Shown piece by piece: positions 49,301-56,013 of a stretch of DNA of 64,000 bases. Below the pieces are notes generated by a model. It saw only the letters and a program-made list of their open reading frames with translations, made no database searches and had not been told where the DNA came from. The DNA is taken from contig OY744605.1 in assembly GCA_963556255.1 (NCBI GenBank), forward strand, positions 33,141,463 through 33,205,462. The letters run 5' to 3'. Source of the DNA: Allolobophora icterica. Its lineage: Eukaryota > Annelida > Clitellata > Crassiclitellata > Lumbricidae. The position numbers were made by a program, and so were the translations under genes. Position 1 is the stretch's first letter, and each line of letters starts with the position of its first letter.

Positions 49301-51604
49301 TTTCCTTCCATCATAAATCGCCTTCCATATACTCTTTCATTTGTAACACATCTTGAACATGGCTTCAAGTTCTAACTTGGCACAGCTGACATTCACAGAC
49401 AGATACCAAGCTCACTGTCCACAGTGTCCAGCTAAGTTCACCTTTTCACCAGAGGAGTTCTAGAGTTTTTGAATGGGGGGGGGGGCTAAAAATTGCTTTA
49501 GCCCCTCCCATAGAAAAGTTCATCGTTTAACTCATCAGCTTTTCTTTTTTACTTCTCACAATGAATTGATTCATTTATATTAATTTATGTATGTGCATGC
49601 TCCAAACGGATTCTAGTACACACTGTTCTGTATACACATATACACATATACAGTATACACTATATTGTACTCAGAGGCTGTAACCAGGCTTTGCTACCAA
49701 CAAACATTGTATGAAATGTATGGCTAATTAAACATTAAACTTTGGGGGAGGCTAAAATATGCATAGGGGGGCTAACTTTCTGTAACTAACTAAAGCCCCC
49801 CCCCCCATCCCCCTCTAAAACCGCCAAGTGCTGCTTTTCACTGAAATCCTGGACAGACCCATTCCCACTACTTTCCAGATGGTTGCTGTATGCCCTTTCC
49901 AGCCCTGGTTCAGCTCAAGTATAGCTGCATCTAGGAGGTTGGGATTTAGTGGGAAGTGTCTGTGCAGCCAGCTTGAAAGGTGTTGGCGATGCTCCAATTG
50001 ACCTTCTCAGCTCCTCAAATTTAGATGCCAATGCCATACTGTTCATAAACTTGTCTCAGTCTCAGCAGCCAAATCCACATATTCGTATCATCTCTGAAAG
50101 CTCTTCTCTGAAGTTGCTAAAGCAGGATGTGAATAGGATCTTGCACCATGTTAGATGCAGCACGCACTGCCATGCTCTTCATCGCACCCTTCTTATGTTT
50201 GCCTCAAGATTTTGGCTCTCAGACTCAGTTTTCCTAATGCTCCTTCCTTTGATGGCTTAACCTAGGTCCCTGATGGCTTAACCTAGGTCCTCTTAGCTTA
50301 CTCCAACCTATAACTCTGGCTAAGATTTGTAACTTAAACTTCTCATCTTCAGATAAGTTATATGCACCAAGCCATACATATATGCACCACACCTCACTCG
50401 TAAGTGCCCTTCTAAAAGACTGTTTTTATGTCTTGGCCTAATTGTGACATCCTTCAAACCTCTCTCTTGCTGAAGGCTCCTTTCCTGCCAGCTTCATGCA
50501 TGCTAAATCCTGGGAAAGGCAGTTGTGAACAGCTTGAGTAGTAACCTTTCATCACTTAATCTCTTTCTCCCTTTTCAATCTGCCTACCATAACCATTCCT
50601 CTTAAACTGCACCACTTTATGTTCACACTCAAATAATCAGCTTCATGGGCAGACAGTATTTTACTTGATCTTTCTGCTGCTTTGAACTGTCACTTATGAT
50701 ATGCTCCTTCACCGCCTTGAACACTGGTGTGGCATTTCTGGTCCTGCACTTAGCTGGTTTGCTTTGATTACACCACATATTGCTAAAAGAGATTTGCACA
50801 AACTACAAGTGGTTCCAAATTCTCTCGCAAGAGTCATAACATAATCTCCTAAGTATCAAAATATTACACCAATATTGCTCCAATTACACTAGCTGGCCAT
50901 CAAGCAAACAATTCAGTTTAAAATCTGTTTTATAGTTCACAAACCCATTGCTCTCAACTCAGTTAAGAGCAATGGTTACTCCTCATGCCAGCAAATATTG
51001 CACTCGACCATCAGATACCCTGACTATAGCTCTGCCTCGTAACAAACAGTGTTGGTTCGTAGGCATTCTCGGCAGTTGGTCCGAAGCTTTGGAAATTGAT
51101 GCCCCACTCTATGCGTTCTGTAAGTTCTTAATGGCATTCAGAACTAAACTTAAAACTCATTGTTTGAGGTTGCTTACCCTCCATAGCTTGACCAGGTTCT
51201 CTGACTTCTGTATTTCGACCCAGCTTCTCTATCGGACTATGACTCTGACTACGGTTTAACATGAAGCGACCATCAATTGATGCTTTGTGCTTTATAACGA
51301 TGATATATAAGTCATTTGATTAGATTAATTAGAAGCTCAGACATTGCTTGTCCACCACTGGATGCCTCTTTGTCTTAGCGGATTGATCTTCTGGATATAT
51401 TGGCCTGATTATGACTGGGTATTGGTACGCCATCGGTTGATGCCTTGCTGTCTTGATGCCTAGTGTATTAGACACCAGCGTGATATAAGTTACTAATTAC
51501 AATCACAATTATTCTGAGACTTTAATAATATGCTTACCGGTTTGACTGGCCAGGAAGACCAGAGGGTAGAAAAAAGCAAAACTACGACTCTCTCTCGGTC
51601 TCAT
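13173..51604 (-). CDS. TMEM132: TMEM132-family transmembrane protein (10 coding exons, complete)
   Basis: Minus-strand exons, 5' to 3': 51604-51538, 46921-46105, 37482-37342, 30615-30417, 25356-25213, 22278-22070, 20918-20609, 18013-17825, 15416-14346, 13355-13173. Phases agree throughout and the frame has 1109 codons, close to vertebrate paralogues (about 1100). Order: signal peptide (MRPRESRSFAFFYPLVFLAS), TMEM132 N-terminal domain, the extracellular part assigned in the family to cohesin-like and tandem Ig-like (BIG2) domains, a single TM at about residues 881-907 (GMYVLLGVFCVAVIIFGINC) followed by RYRRKK, the family signature PDWVWI (927-932), and cytosolic tail ending YEVLGVTYEELMEYF. 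Family knowledge: single-pass neural adhesion molecules whose tail has been linked to actin regulation. All junctions are GT-AG except a probable GC donor after exon 5. Vertebrates have paralogues A-E; this looks like the single pre-duplication gene. Confidence 0.95.
13430..13700 (+). repeat. Dispersed retroposon-like repeat
   Basis: Begins cttctatagtgct, the end motif seen on several retroposons in the window, and contains gaaattccaaaatttaggtc, similar to the repeats at 1050 and 40600. Non-coding. Confidence 0.45.
14145..14207. mobile_element. 63 bp TTAA-flanked MITE (piggyBac-type), copy 1
   Basis: TTAA at 14141-14144 and 14208-14211. Ends gactttaacgacaagctgc and, reverse-complemented, cacttcaacgacaac. 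Same family as 28076-28137 and 47361-47426. Confidence 0.8.
14346..15416 (-). CDS. TMEM132: TMEM132 coding exon 9 (last ectodomain part, TM, cytosolic tail)
   Basis: Acceptor tttgtttcag, donor gtttgc after MEEME. 357 codons from DALLDISLKFDDGAVVPL through the TM segment and PDWVWI. Reading on past the donor gives only a short unrelated tail; the family C-terminus is in exon 10. Confidence 0.95.
15417..17824 (-). other. TMEM132 intron 8
   Basis: 2408 bp. Carries one copy of a dispersed repeat (16010-16450). The rest is unique-looking AT-rich sequence. Confidence 0.8.
16010..16450 (+). repeat. Unnamed dispersed repeat R1, copy 1
   Basis: Shares ordered blocks with 27590-28035: cccaaccaac then ttccatcca; gacacagcatctggacatct against gacagtgcatctggatatca; and a later catcatttgattggtcac against cattcatcagtcactgg. 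About 440 bp, diverged, no coding frame. Confidence 0.6.
17825..18013 (-). CDS. TMEM132: TMEM132 coding exon 8
   Basis: Acceptor aggttag, donor gtagg. 63 codons, phase 0 both sides: VVSSSGKVVGTKEIVVSNDK, then LTVGLSL, aligned to the family without gaps. Too short to show as a long open frame. Confidence 0.93.
19420..19780 (-). repeat. Unnamed dispersed repeat R1, copy 2 (inverted)
   Basis: ccatcaacccagggagtacc matches the reverse complement of the R1 copy near 27750 (ccatcagcccagggagtgcc), and gttgtcagtcctcattct matches its 5' part. Borders approximate. Confidence 0.5.
20309..20486. repeat. GACA-rich simple repeat
   Basis: Irregular gacagacaga runs, densest at 20461-20484. The overlapping frame on either strand is a low-complexity artefact. 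Confidence 0.9.
20609..20918 (-). CDS. TMEM132: TMEM132 coding exon 7
   Basis: Acceptor cttcttttag inside a good pyrimidine tract, donor gtagct. Completes a split Ser codon, then RTARGTDHGSF to GLKPGLSEIQ, 103 codons. An earlier AG at 20940 was discarded because its frame stops at once. Confidence 0.9.
20919..22069 (-). other. TMEM132 intron 6
   Basis: 1151 bp. No recognisable repeat or gene. Confidence 0.8.
22070..22278 (-). CDS. TMEM132: TMEM132 coding exon 6
   Basis: Acceptor cttatccag, donor gtaaga. VVESCNWIYLDGSEVRG, then PEFPLDVELSDKELGLVKGW, one of the best-conserved family blocks (hydrophobic-P-hydrophobic-ELSD). Confidence 0.96.
22279..25212 (-). other. TMEM132 intron 5 (probable GC-AG)
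   Basis: 2934 bp. Donor reads AAG|GCAATT; acceptor is normal. Carries a GTAT microsatellite near 22606-22640 and the young LINE at 23552-25022. Confidence 0.75.
23552..25022 (-). mobile_element. 5'-truncated young LINE with 11 bp TSD (jockey/CR1/L2 group)
   Basis: Minus-strand open frame (25037-23931) starts inside the RT palm at KAFDTVDHNIL and runs unbroken through GVPQGSNLGPLLFLLYINDL, the catalytic FADD, and a C-terminal GPQLWNEIPLHI block to a stop. The 3' UTR holds a poly(A) signal and ends in a (TTTGA)n-type pentanucleotide tail. Flanked by atatacataca at 23541-23551 and 25023-25033. 5' truncation, simple-repeat tail and TSD show target-primed insertion; the intact frame suggests it is recent. 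The first few in-frame codons lie outside the element. Confidence 0.93.
25213..25356 (-). CDS. TMEM132: TMEM132 coding exon 5
   Basis: Acceptor gattgacag, 48 codons from MRELVNLAVLTGKMQNYN to CHSGDDTIIK. Ending at AAG with a GC donor gives a gap-free family alignment into exon 6. The nearest usable GT donor (exon end 25186) would insert nine extra residues including a Cys. Confidence 0.85.
25760..25897 (+). repeat. LINE 3' end with (AAT)n tail
   Basis: ctcagattcgcatttatgtg, then gtgactttgcgcg and an AAT run (25871-25896). The same order is seen at 35510-35610, where the end of a LINE coding region precedes it. Confidence 0.6.
26099..26290 (+). repeat. tRNA-derived SINE, copy 1
   Basis: Pol III-like head: A box around ttggttagagcgcttgg (26113-26129), B box gggttcgagcc (26149-26159), then a non-tRNA body ending gcagttgtattgtattg. 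No cloverleaf, so not a tRNA gene. A diverged copy lies at 41185-41390. Confidence 0.85.
26440..26985 (+). mobile_element. Decayed CR1-like LINE, RT C-terminal part
   Basis: Reads HAFTVSRLDYCSAIYDGLPA, then LNRILRSAARLVGR and, after a gap, VAAPMTWNGFPTRLPRS, the thumb and C-terminus of CR1-type RTs. No catalytic core remains. The 237-codon frame here fuses the upstream SINE to the LINE by chance. Confidence 0.85.
27590..28035 (+). repeat. Unnamed dispersed repeat R1, copy 3
   Basis: See 16010-16450 for the shared blocks. Same orientation as that copy, opposite to the one at 19420. No TIR or tRNA promoter seen. Confidence 0.6.
28076..28137. mobile_element. 62 bp TTAA-flanked MITE (piggyBac-type), copy 2
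   Basis: Flanked by TTAA at 28072-28075 and 28138-28141. Ends cactttaacgacgag and (reverse complement) ccctttaacgacgag. Best-preserved copy; the ends are nearly half of the element. Confidence 0.9.
28990..29208. repeat. Tandem repeat, 3 x 73 bp
   Basis: Units start at 28990, 29063 and 29136 with aacatactattgtactcctc and end catgacctccca. The middle unit differs at accaccgagg versus accacagagg. No spacers of varied sequence, so not CRISPR. Confidence 0.97.
30417..30615 (-). CDS. TMEM132: TMEM132 coding exon 4
   Basis: Acceptor tttactgcag, donor gttgat (weak but in frame). Completes a split Arg, then AITDVFEWIFEVDEDAYGDD to NIFSIVPVVK, 66 codons. Confidence 0.92.
32320..32470 (-). repeat. tRNA-derived SINE-like sequence
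   Basis: On the minus strand it reads gaagagcattagatcttg followed by a B box gtggttcgataccc; no acceptor stem can be closed. Borders approximate. Confidence 0.55.
33741..34997. mobile_element. Large hAT-type element with AGTCGCTAA arrays, 1257 bp
   Basis: TSD gtactcaa, perfect, at 33733-33740 and 34998-35005. Termini TAGTCCCCGG and its complement. Subterminal zones (33773-33830 and 34850-34990) are filled with about ten copies of agtcg(c/a)taag in both orientations. No transposase frame. Interrupted by a second element (34126-34490). Confidence 0.92.
34126..34490. mobile_element. hAT-type MITE nested in the larger element
   Basis: Starts cagggtgagaatttt, ends (reverse complement) cagtgtgataattgtagaaa, with ctagtctttcttaggac and ctaacccccagtctttt inside, all shared with the MITE at 55086-55227. 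Flanks cgaataaa and ggaataag agree at 6 of 8. Confidence 0.85.
35180..35610 (+). mobile_element. Decayed LINE C-terminus and 3' end
   Basis: Reads LSTLKKRLKTHYLSLAFKHL, a CR1-type C-terminal block, then a 3' UTR and an (AAT)n-like tail at 35567-35610. Related 3' end at 25760-25897. Confidence 0.7.
35732..36018. repeat. 27 bp minisatellite open in several frames
   Basis: About nine or ten units of ggccaatgatacaaagcc plus attatcact, some with aaaaagccattttcact. Because 27 is a multiple of 3 and the unit lacks stops in several frames, overlapping frames are open on both strands (for example a SLANDTKPL repeat). Repeat artefacts, not genes. Confidence 0.95.
36788..36920 (-). repeat. Dispersed non-coding repeat, copy 2 (inverted)
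   Basis: On the minus strand: accccaaggtac, tcctcaagaattaaaaaatta, an extra insert of about 45 bp, then aaggtgcctt and ggcaatgg. Same block order as 7343-7452. Confidence 0.7.
37342..37482 (-). CDS. TMEM132: TMEM132 coding exon 3
   Basis: Acceptor attgtttcag, donor gtatgt. Completes a split Lys, then VKARHGVRVIGAEARNSSVW to SAVNKRSYN, 46 codons. It matches the family block with conserved V-K-A and G-V. Confidence 0.9.
38653..38960. mobile_element. hAT-type MITE, 308 bp
   Basis: Ends CAGTGGTTCTTAAAGTGGTG and (reverse complement) CAGTGGTTCTCAAACTTTTT, with ggtccg/ccggtccct subterminal motifs. Flanks acttcgga and atttagga match at 6 of 8, a decayed TSD. Same TIR group as 1969 and 44066. Confidence 0.88.
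39913..41114. mobile_element. pogo/Tigger-like element, 1.2 kb, TA-flanked
   Basis: Ends CAATGAAACCCCATTAACAC and (reverse complement) CAGTGAAACACCGTTAACGC, each flanked by TA. No transposase frame; the interior holds another dispersed repeat (40395-40860). A lone end of a related element is at 57795-57873. Confidence 0.75.
40395..40860 (+). repeat. Dispersed retroposon-like repeat inside the pogo-like element
   Basis: Begins cttctatagcac and contains caaattccacagcttcggac; similar to 1050-1430 and 13430-13700. Non-coding. Confidence 0.5.
41185..41390 (+). repeat. tRNA-derived SINE, copy 2
   Basis: cattggttagagcacttggc and the body gagaacctaagcaagtccgt align with the SINE at 26099-26290. The B box is decayed. 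Tail cagttgtatttgtattt. Confidence 0.8.
42169..42250. repeat. CT-rich microsatellite
   Basis: Irregular (CT)n tract; it produces a spurious Arg/Glu-rich frame on the minus strand. Confidence 0.95.
42931..43435. mobile_element. Element with about 97 bp terminal inverted repeats
   Basis: 42931-43027 is inverted at 43338-43435. Left atcgtgaccatgataaac, then gatagaatagtgctgcaac; right reverse complement atcgtgaccatgataaat, then gatagaatagagtgctgcaa. Roughly 85 percent identity by eye with small indels. About 310 bp spacer without a frame. No clear TSD, so superfamily unassigned. Confidence 0.8.
43880..45005 (+). mobile_element. Decayed CR1-like LINE split by a hAT MITE
   Basis: Reads SILYTADFNLVLSS and TNADDIQAYDHD (RT core), then, after the MITE at 44066-44333, LPMKKSIECRILMLKHNRLA (RT C-terminus), and ends at a 3' end gcggtgctatatcaat. 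The catalytic motif is degraded. Confidence 0.8.
44066..44333. mobile_element. hAT-type MITE, 268 bp, inside the LINE
   Basis: Ends CAGCGGTTCTCAACCTGTGG and (reverse complement) CAGCGGTTCTCAACCTGTTT. Flanks ctgtacag and ctgtagag match at 7 of 8. Confidence 0.93.
45170..45265. repeat. TACA microsatellite
   Basis: Interrupted acatacatac runs with tgcatacatac variants. Confidence 0.9.
46105..46921 (-). CDS. TMEM132: TMEM132 coding exon 2 (N-terminal domain)
   Basis: Acceptor ttcttttag, donor gtgagt. Completes a split Gly, then 271 codons from IAAIMEVTLDSPLSGFILKP to LHSDSNLETFNM. Contains RPLVQVLFHASI, KVCLAEILIPSEWW and VNVFYSA, typical of the TMEM132 N-terminal domain. Confidence 0.96.
46970..47210 (-). 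repeat. tRNA-derived SINE (different family)
   Basis: Minus strand: A box within tggctcagtggtaag (47198-47184), B box ggttcgaatccc (47154-47143), body, then a 3' end gaggcgctatagaaat. The anticodon and acceptor arms do not pair, so not a functional tRNA. Confidence 0.85.
47361..47426. mobile_element. 66 bp TTAA-flanked MITE (piggyBac-type), copy 3
   Basis: TTAA at 47357-47360 and 47427-47430. Left end cactttaacgacgagctgc intact; right end decayed. Confidence 0.85.
48104..49218. mobile_element. hAT derivative with GGACTC hexamer arrays, 1115 bp
   Basis: Perfect TSD ctcataac at 48096-48103 and 49219-49226. TIRs CAGTGATGTAGTACTTGAGT and (reverse complement) CAGTGATGTAGTCGAGTCC. Both ends are filled with tandem ggactcggacttggactc-type hexamers (48120-48250 and 49070-49205). 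In the interior a + strand remnant at about 48873-48950 reads VFSSGRIFMCPHDRARLS, the end of a hAT C-terminal dimerisation domain. Internally deleted and dead, but superfamily secure. Confidence 0.95.
49230..51510 (+). mobile_element. Decayed CR1-like LINE, endonuclease to 3' UTR
   Basis: Endonuclease trace (SDHTAITAQVSFH at about 49286-49325), RT trace LLDLSAA then frameshifted RLEHWCGISGPALSWF (about 50660-50760), C-terminal SEALEIDAPLYAF and FRTKLKTHCLRLLTL, then a 3' UTR with the gccatcggttgatgcc motif also found in the LINE at 6170. Split by the MITE at 49450-49833; many stops. Antisense to TMEM132. Confidence 0.8.
49450..49833. mobile_element. hAT-type MITE, 384 bp, perfect TSD
   Basis: TSD cttttcac at 49442-49449 and 49834-49841. 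Ends CAGAGGAGTTCTAGAGTTTT and (reverse complement) CAGCACTTGGCGGTTTTAGA, followed by poly-G tracts (ggggggggggct) at both ends. Confidence 0.93.
51538..51604 (-). CDS. TMEM132: TMEM132 coding exon 1 (signal peptide)
   Basis: ATG at 51604, 22 codons plus one base: MRPRESRSFAFFYPLVFLAS then QT, donor gtaagc. A basic head and hydrophobic core make a good signal peptide. The split Gly codon (G|GT) joins exon 2 in phase. Chosen because it is the only ATG-plus-signal-plus-donor in the right phase I found upstream of exon 2. Confidence 0.82.
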
Positions 51605-52853
51605 AGTTCGGAATTACGCAAATTGAATGATATCACAAACAGAGCGGCTTCTTTTGTCATCTGATCGTAGTGTATCTCCATCTTACAATAGTCAGCAAAT
51701 TAACCACAAAATAATTAATAATTCATTCACATTTTATGTTTATTTATTTAAACCAGACTACGTCAGGACGAAAACCGGTCAACATAGGTGAATTTTATAG
51801 CGCCTGTCGTCGTCCACCATCCGCATCGCTTCGTGAATTCATCTAGCCTTAATAGAGAAAACTTCTTGAAACATAATAAAACGCTTAAACCGAACAAGCT
51901 ATCATGATGCATCTTCCAGTTTCGATCCGACTGATCATATGAAGGGACTATATGCTAGGCAATCATCATTTGGATGATTCTGCGTGGCAAGCAAGCGTCG
52001 AGCTCTAATACGGACGACTCCATTGGCCAGCATATTACATATTCTGCTAAATTATGAATGGCGTTGGCTTCAATCCGCGGTCCATGCAGCTTCAATCTGT
52101 GTACCAGGCCAAATAAGACACGACGATTTATAGAGTTGAATGGGCTGAAACCTTATAGCCTACCCGCCCCACCGTATCTACAGACCCTGCGCTGGCCACC
52201 GTGTGTTCGGTAAGAGAAATTTTATCCTATAGGCCCTGTAAAGTTGGAACTGAACACGTACCACACTAGCATTAATTGACCGATGCGTAGCTCGCTTGCG
52301 TTTAATGATCCACGACTGCAGTTCTCGAGAAAGGTCGTGCAACTACAATAGGAACATATTTTAGTGCACTGTTAATTATCTCTGCAGTGGGATCCATGCA
52401 GTCTCCAGGGTAATACATTCGTAATTGTAATATTCATAATCGTAATCGTTAACTCTATAGACTTCTAAAGCGCCACTCGAAAGCTAAGCACAGGGCACCA
52501 GCTTATTCACTAGCGCCGCTTTGTGTGAGATGTATTCTGCATGGATTCCACATAAATTTGTACAGAATGGATAAAACATGAAAACTGGGCTCACCATAGG
52601 CTAATTAATAGCCTGGAGTAGGTCAACATTTTCATATTTGAATTCGAGGGGATACTGACGTGCGCTCTAACAAATGTACAGAGGCAAGTATAGGCCTACG
52701 GATCGGATCGGGCGCACATACGCCGGCCAATTAGCCAGAAAATGTGCATTTTACATGTACACGAGTTCATCTGGCGCCCTTTCATTGGCTAGTTCTCTAC
52801 TGATGAATATTCATGAATCACTACTAATACTGTTGTCTATAGTAACCATTAAT

Positions 52854-53082
52854 CATGGGCGACGCTCCCGGGGGTCGAGGGGGACAAGACCCCACCTTTC
52901 AGAGTGGGAGGGGGACACACCATGCATCGTACCCCCACATTTTGAAGAAACACCAAAAAGGTCACAAGTTTTTCTCGCGCTAAATTTTGACCTTTTTGAC
53001 CAGATCAGTTCAAAACTCTTTCTTGACTAGATCAGTTCAGAAGTGTCCCCCCCCCACCTGTCAAACAAGATCTCCGCCACTG
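52854..53082. mobile_element. hAT-type MITE, 229 bp, perfect TSD
   Basis: TSD ccattaat at 52846-52853 and 53083-53090. Ends CATGGGCGACGCTCC and (reverse complement) CAGTGGCGGAGATC, with poly-G/C tracts inside. Confidence 0.9.
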
Positions 53083-53511
53083 CCATTAATTAACGTGCGC
53101 TTGTACGTGCAGCAACAGCATCTAATCTAAGAGTTTCGCCATCATTATTATGCTCAAGACTTCAGTCATAAAATCGTTGTGCAAGCCAACCTCCAGAGTG
53201 AGACTGGTCGAAAGCCATACAAGGATTCAAGTAAGTAAGTAAGTAATCTTTTTAATAATGTAAGTCAAACGCTCACATTTTACAAGACAGTTGATGACTT
53301 GATGTTAAATCAGGAAAAGCCCCAAATGGCCCGTCAGCACTATTAGCAGCTACTAAGCTTATATCAGCGCTTCTCACGCTCACTTCAAGCTAATAAACAG
53401 TTCGAAGAATATCGAGTTAATTGGTATCCGTTGCTGCAAAGTTCACATATTCGTAGGCCCTAGCTTATAGGGGCCTAGTGCCCGATAAGACTGTAATACT
53501 GTATCCGTGAT

Positions 53512-53875
53512 ATTCTTGGCAACAGATGCTGGAATCTATGTAGTTCCGTTCTGAAGGCACGTGGGAATTTCGGACTATTCGTTTTCAGTTGTTAGGCCTA
53601 TGTGTTAAAAAGCACGTGGCGGTTGCCATGCGGTGATGATTGTAGGCCTAGGTGTTATCAAATCATGCAAAACGAGAATATTCCATGCGATATTTTTCAT
53701 GCTGCGGTTTGTCAGCATGTGTTGACTTTATAAACAATAAACAAATATCATCATCTTGGCAACAGATGTTGTGTTGCTGGAATCTTTATAGGCCTAGTCC
53801 CGTTCTGAAGGCTTACAGGAGATCTCGATCGAGCTCGAAGCACGTGGAAACTCCGGGCTGTTCGTTTTTAGTTGA
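53512..53875 (+). repeat. Degenerate direct duplication
   Basis: cttggcaacagatgctggaa...gttccgttctgaaggc...cacgtgg (from about 53515) recurs from 53755 with insertions (an extra ttgtgttgctgga; a longer spacer before gcacgtggaaactccggg). Confidence 0.75.
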
Positions 53876-54490
53876 GAAGAAGTCAGAGAAGATACTTACC
53901 TATAAAGGAAATGAGTCCTGGAAAAGCTTAGCTTTTAGTCGAGATCTTAAGGCCAGAATAGCCTTTGCAGAGAGAACGTTTGCCTAAAAGATTGAATGCA
54001 GAGTTATCTCAGACAATGACCGTCAGAGTTATCTCAGACAATGACCGATTAGAAACCAAATATTTCTGCTTCAGTAGACGTGGGCTATCTGGCGAGTACT
54101 AATGAAAACCTCGATTGCATGAACATCTCTGCCATCTGGTGTTTGTTATTGAGCTCGTTAGCTCGAAGACACGAGTGGGTCAATCATTGGAGGAAAGTGT
54201 TCTTAAAAGTGCGAATATTTGTCATCGCAAAATATGGGTGTTATAAGCCACAAGGGCTGCCATAATTATGTAGAAATAAAAAGTAAAGTTTAAAATGAAC
54301 ATCAAATAAACGATTTCAGTCACAGCATAAAACTCAGAGTTAAATTCCTTCTTCACTTCCGTCGGGGTGTAATTCCTGGATAAAGGAGGGGTGATGCTAA
54401 TTTCTTCGTTATGAAACTGAGCCGTTAAACAGGAATCCTACCTATGTCTGCATCGAGTCAATACCGAAAGCTACCATCACTTGGCATCGG

Positions 54491-54563
54491 GGTTCCGTAG
54501 TGTAGTGGTTATCACGCTCGCCTCACACGCGAGAGGTCCTGGGTTCGAAACCCAGCGGAACCA
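54491..54563 (+). tRNA. tRNA-Val (CAC)
   Basis: 73 nt with a complete cloverleaf: acceptor ggttccg/cggaacc with discriminator A54563, D arm with the internal A box (tagtgtagtgg), anticodon stem ctcgc/gcgag around loop ctcacac with anticodon CAC at 54524-54526, and a T arm with B box gggttcgaaac. It reads valine GUG codons. CCA is not encoded beyond the discriminator, as expected in eukaryotes. A TTTT at 54573-54576 is the likely Pol III terminator. Confidence 0.97.
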
Positions 54564-55085
54564 AAGTGAATATTTTAACTCATCGAGAAAACAACTTCTA
54601 TAGCACCAGTAGTAATATGAAATGATGACTCGTTATGGGGGAAGCATAACAATGGCTACATGATTACAAGAGTCCATTGAAATAGCCATGATAACGGCCT
54701 GCTACCCGCCTTCATATGCTCAGGCACCCATGTGTGGAGCCAACCGACGCAATCGCCTTAAACCGAAACTTGATCAAGTCTGCCAACTTTGTAGCTGCAG
54801 ACCTGACGGATATTCTTTCATAAGCTTACCCCAGCAGCCTATAACTTCATCCAAAATTTCAACCTCCAATTTTGGAGGCAGAATTGCCTTCCTAATCTAT
54901 GAACCAGCTACCGTCCTCACTTCACCCATCTACACCTAGGTATCAAACTTTCAAGTCATCATCTGATACTATCAAACTGCCCACATCAAAACTAACATCT
55001 ACAATATCTACCGACATCCTACATCAGCGGCTTACTCGGCAAAACCTGCTTCCCTCGAGAAATTTAACTCCTTTCTATCTGTTGC

Positions 55086-55227
55086 CAGGGTGAGAATTGT
55101 AAGGGGGTTGGGGGGTTCAACCCCCCTAGTCTTTCTTAGGACTCCATAGTTAAGTCTTCATTGCACACCTCAGCTCCACATAAATCAAGGTCTAACCCCC
55201 AGTCTTTATTCTACAATTCTCATACTG
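55086..55227. mobile_element. hAT-type MITE, 142 bp, perfect TSD, inside the LINE
   Basis: TSD tctgttgc at 55078-55085 and 55228-55235. Ends cagggtgagaattgtaag and (reverse complement) cagtatgagaattgtag. Shorter relative of the nested MITE at 34126-34490. Confidence 0.95.
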
Positions 55228-55955
55228 TCTGTTGCTATCACCACACCCCATAAATTTGTCTCACTGGTGACTTTAACATCCATGTCGACAATCTTCCGAT
55301 CCATTTGCATCCAAGTTTCTTTCCCTCCTAAGTGCTTTCTATCTGATCCAACATATTTCTTTCTCCACTCAAAAATATGGCCACTCTTGACTTAGTCATT
55401 ACTTCTGTCTCATCCGGCTTGTCACCGATCCTCAGCTGCGAACTCAACTCACCCTCTGATCACTATCCTATATTCACTAAACTCAGTATTGAGCTATCTC
55501 CTCGGCGACCCTCCCCCACCACCAAAACTAAGCTCATTCCGTCGTATCACCTCCACTGACCTTCATGCATTCAAATTTGACCTTGAATCCTCTGCCCTTC
55601 TCCTCCATCCCCCAATAGACCATAGTGATCTCTTGTCTGCATACAATTCCATCATGTCAGAACTCCTCAACACACATGTTCCAATCATCATTAAACCTGA
55701 AACTCGTGAAAAAATCTGTGATTTAATTCCTTCCTTCAATCTCTTAAATCATTTTGCCATCGTCTGGAACAAGCACGCAGATGTTCTGGTATCTCACTGT
55801 TCTCAACAGACTTAAAACTTTGACTAATAGATATCACAATCATCTTGCCACTCAGGCGTTGCCGAGCACAGGTCGAGTGGTGCCATAGCAAGAACTATGT
55901 GATGATGATGATGATGATCATGATGATGACAATAATGAATGTAATTAGTAACTTC

Positions 55956-55956
<1 letters not shown>

Positions 55957-56010
<54 letters not shown>
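55957..56010. repeat. (GAT)18 microsatellite
   Basis: 18 perfect gat units, with a shorter interrupted run at about 55899-55927. Yields poly-Met, poly-Ser and poly-His frames that are artefacts. Confidence 0.98.

Positions 56011-56013
<3 letters not shown>

Larger units (their letters stand above)
46922..51537 (-). other. TMEM132 intron 1
   Basis: 4616 bp made largely of mobile DNA: SINE, 66 bp MITE, hAT elements 48104-49218 and 49450-49833, and a decayed LINE ending within about 30 bp of exon 1. A GTAT run lies at 47960-48020. Confidence 0.85.
51605..54490. other. Upstream intergenic region, TMEM132 5' flank
   Basis: TMEM132 promoter and 5' UTR should lie just right of 51604 on the minus strand; no TATA box evident. 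Holds a retroposon end near 52460, a MITE (52854-53082), a local duplication (53512-53875) and a doubled 24-mer near 54002-54049. No gene seen. Confidence 0.6.
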
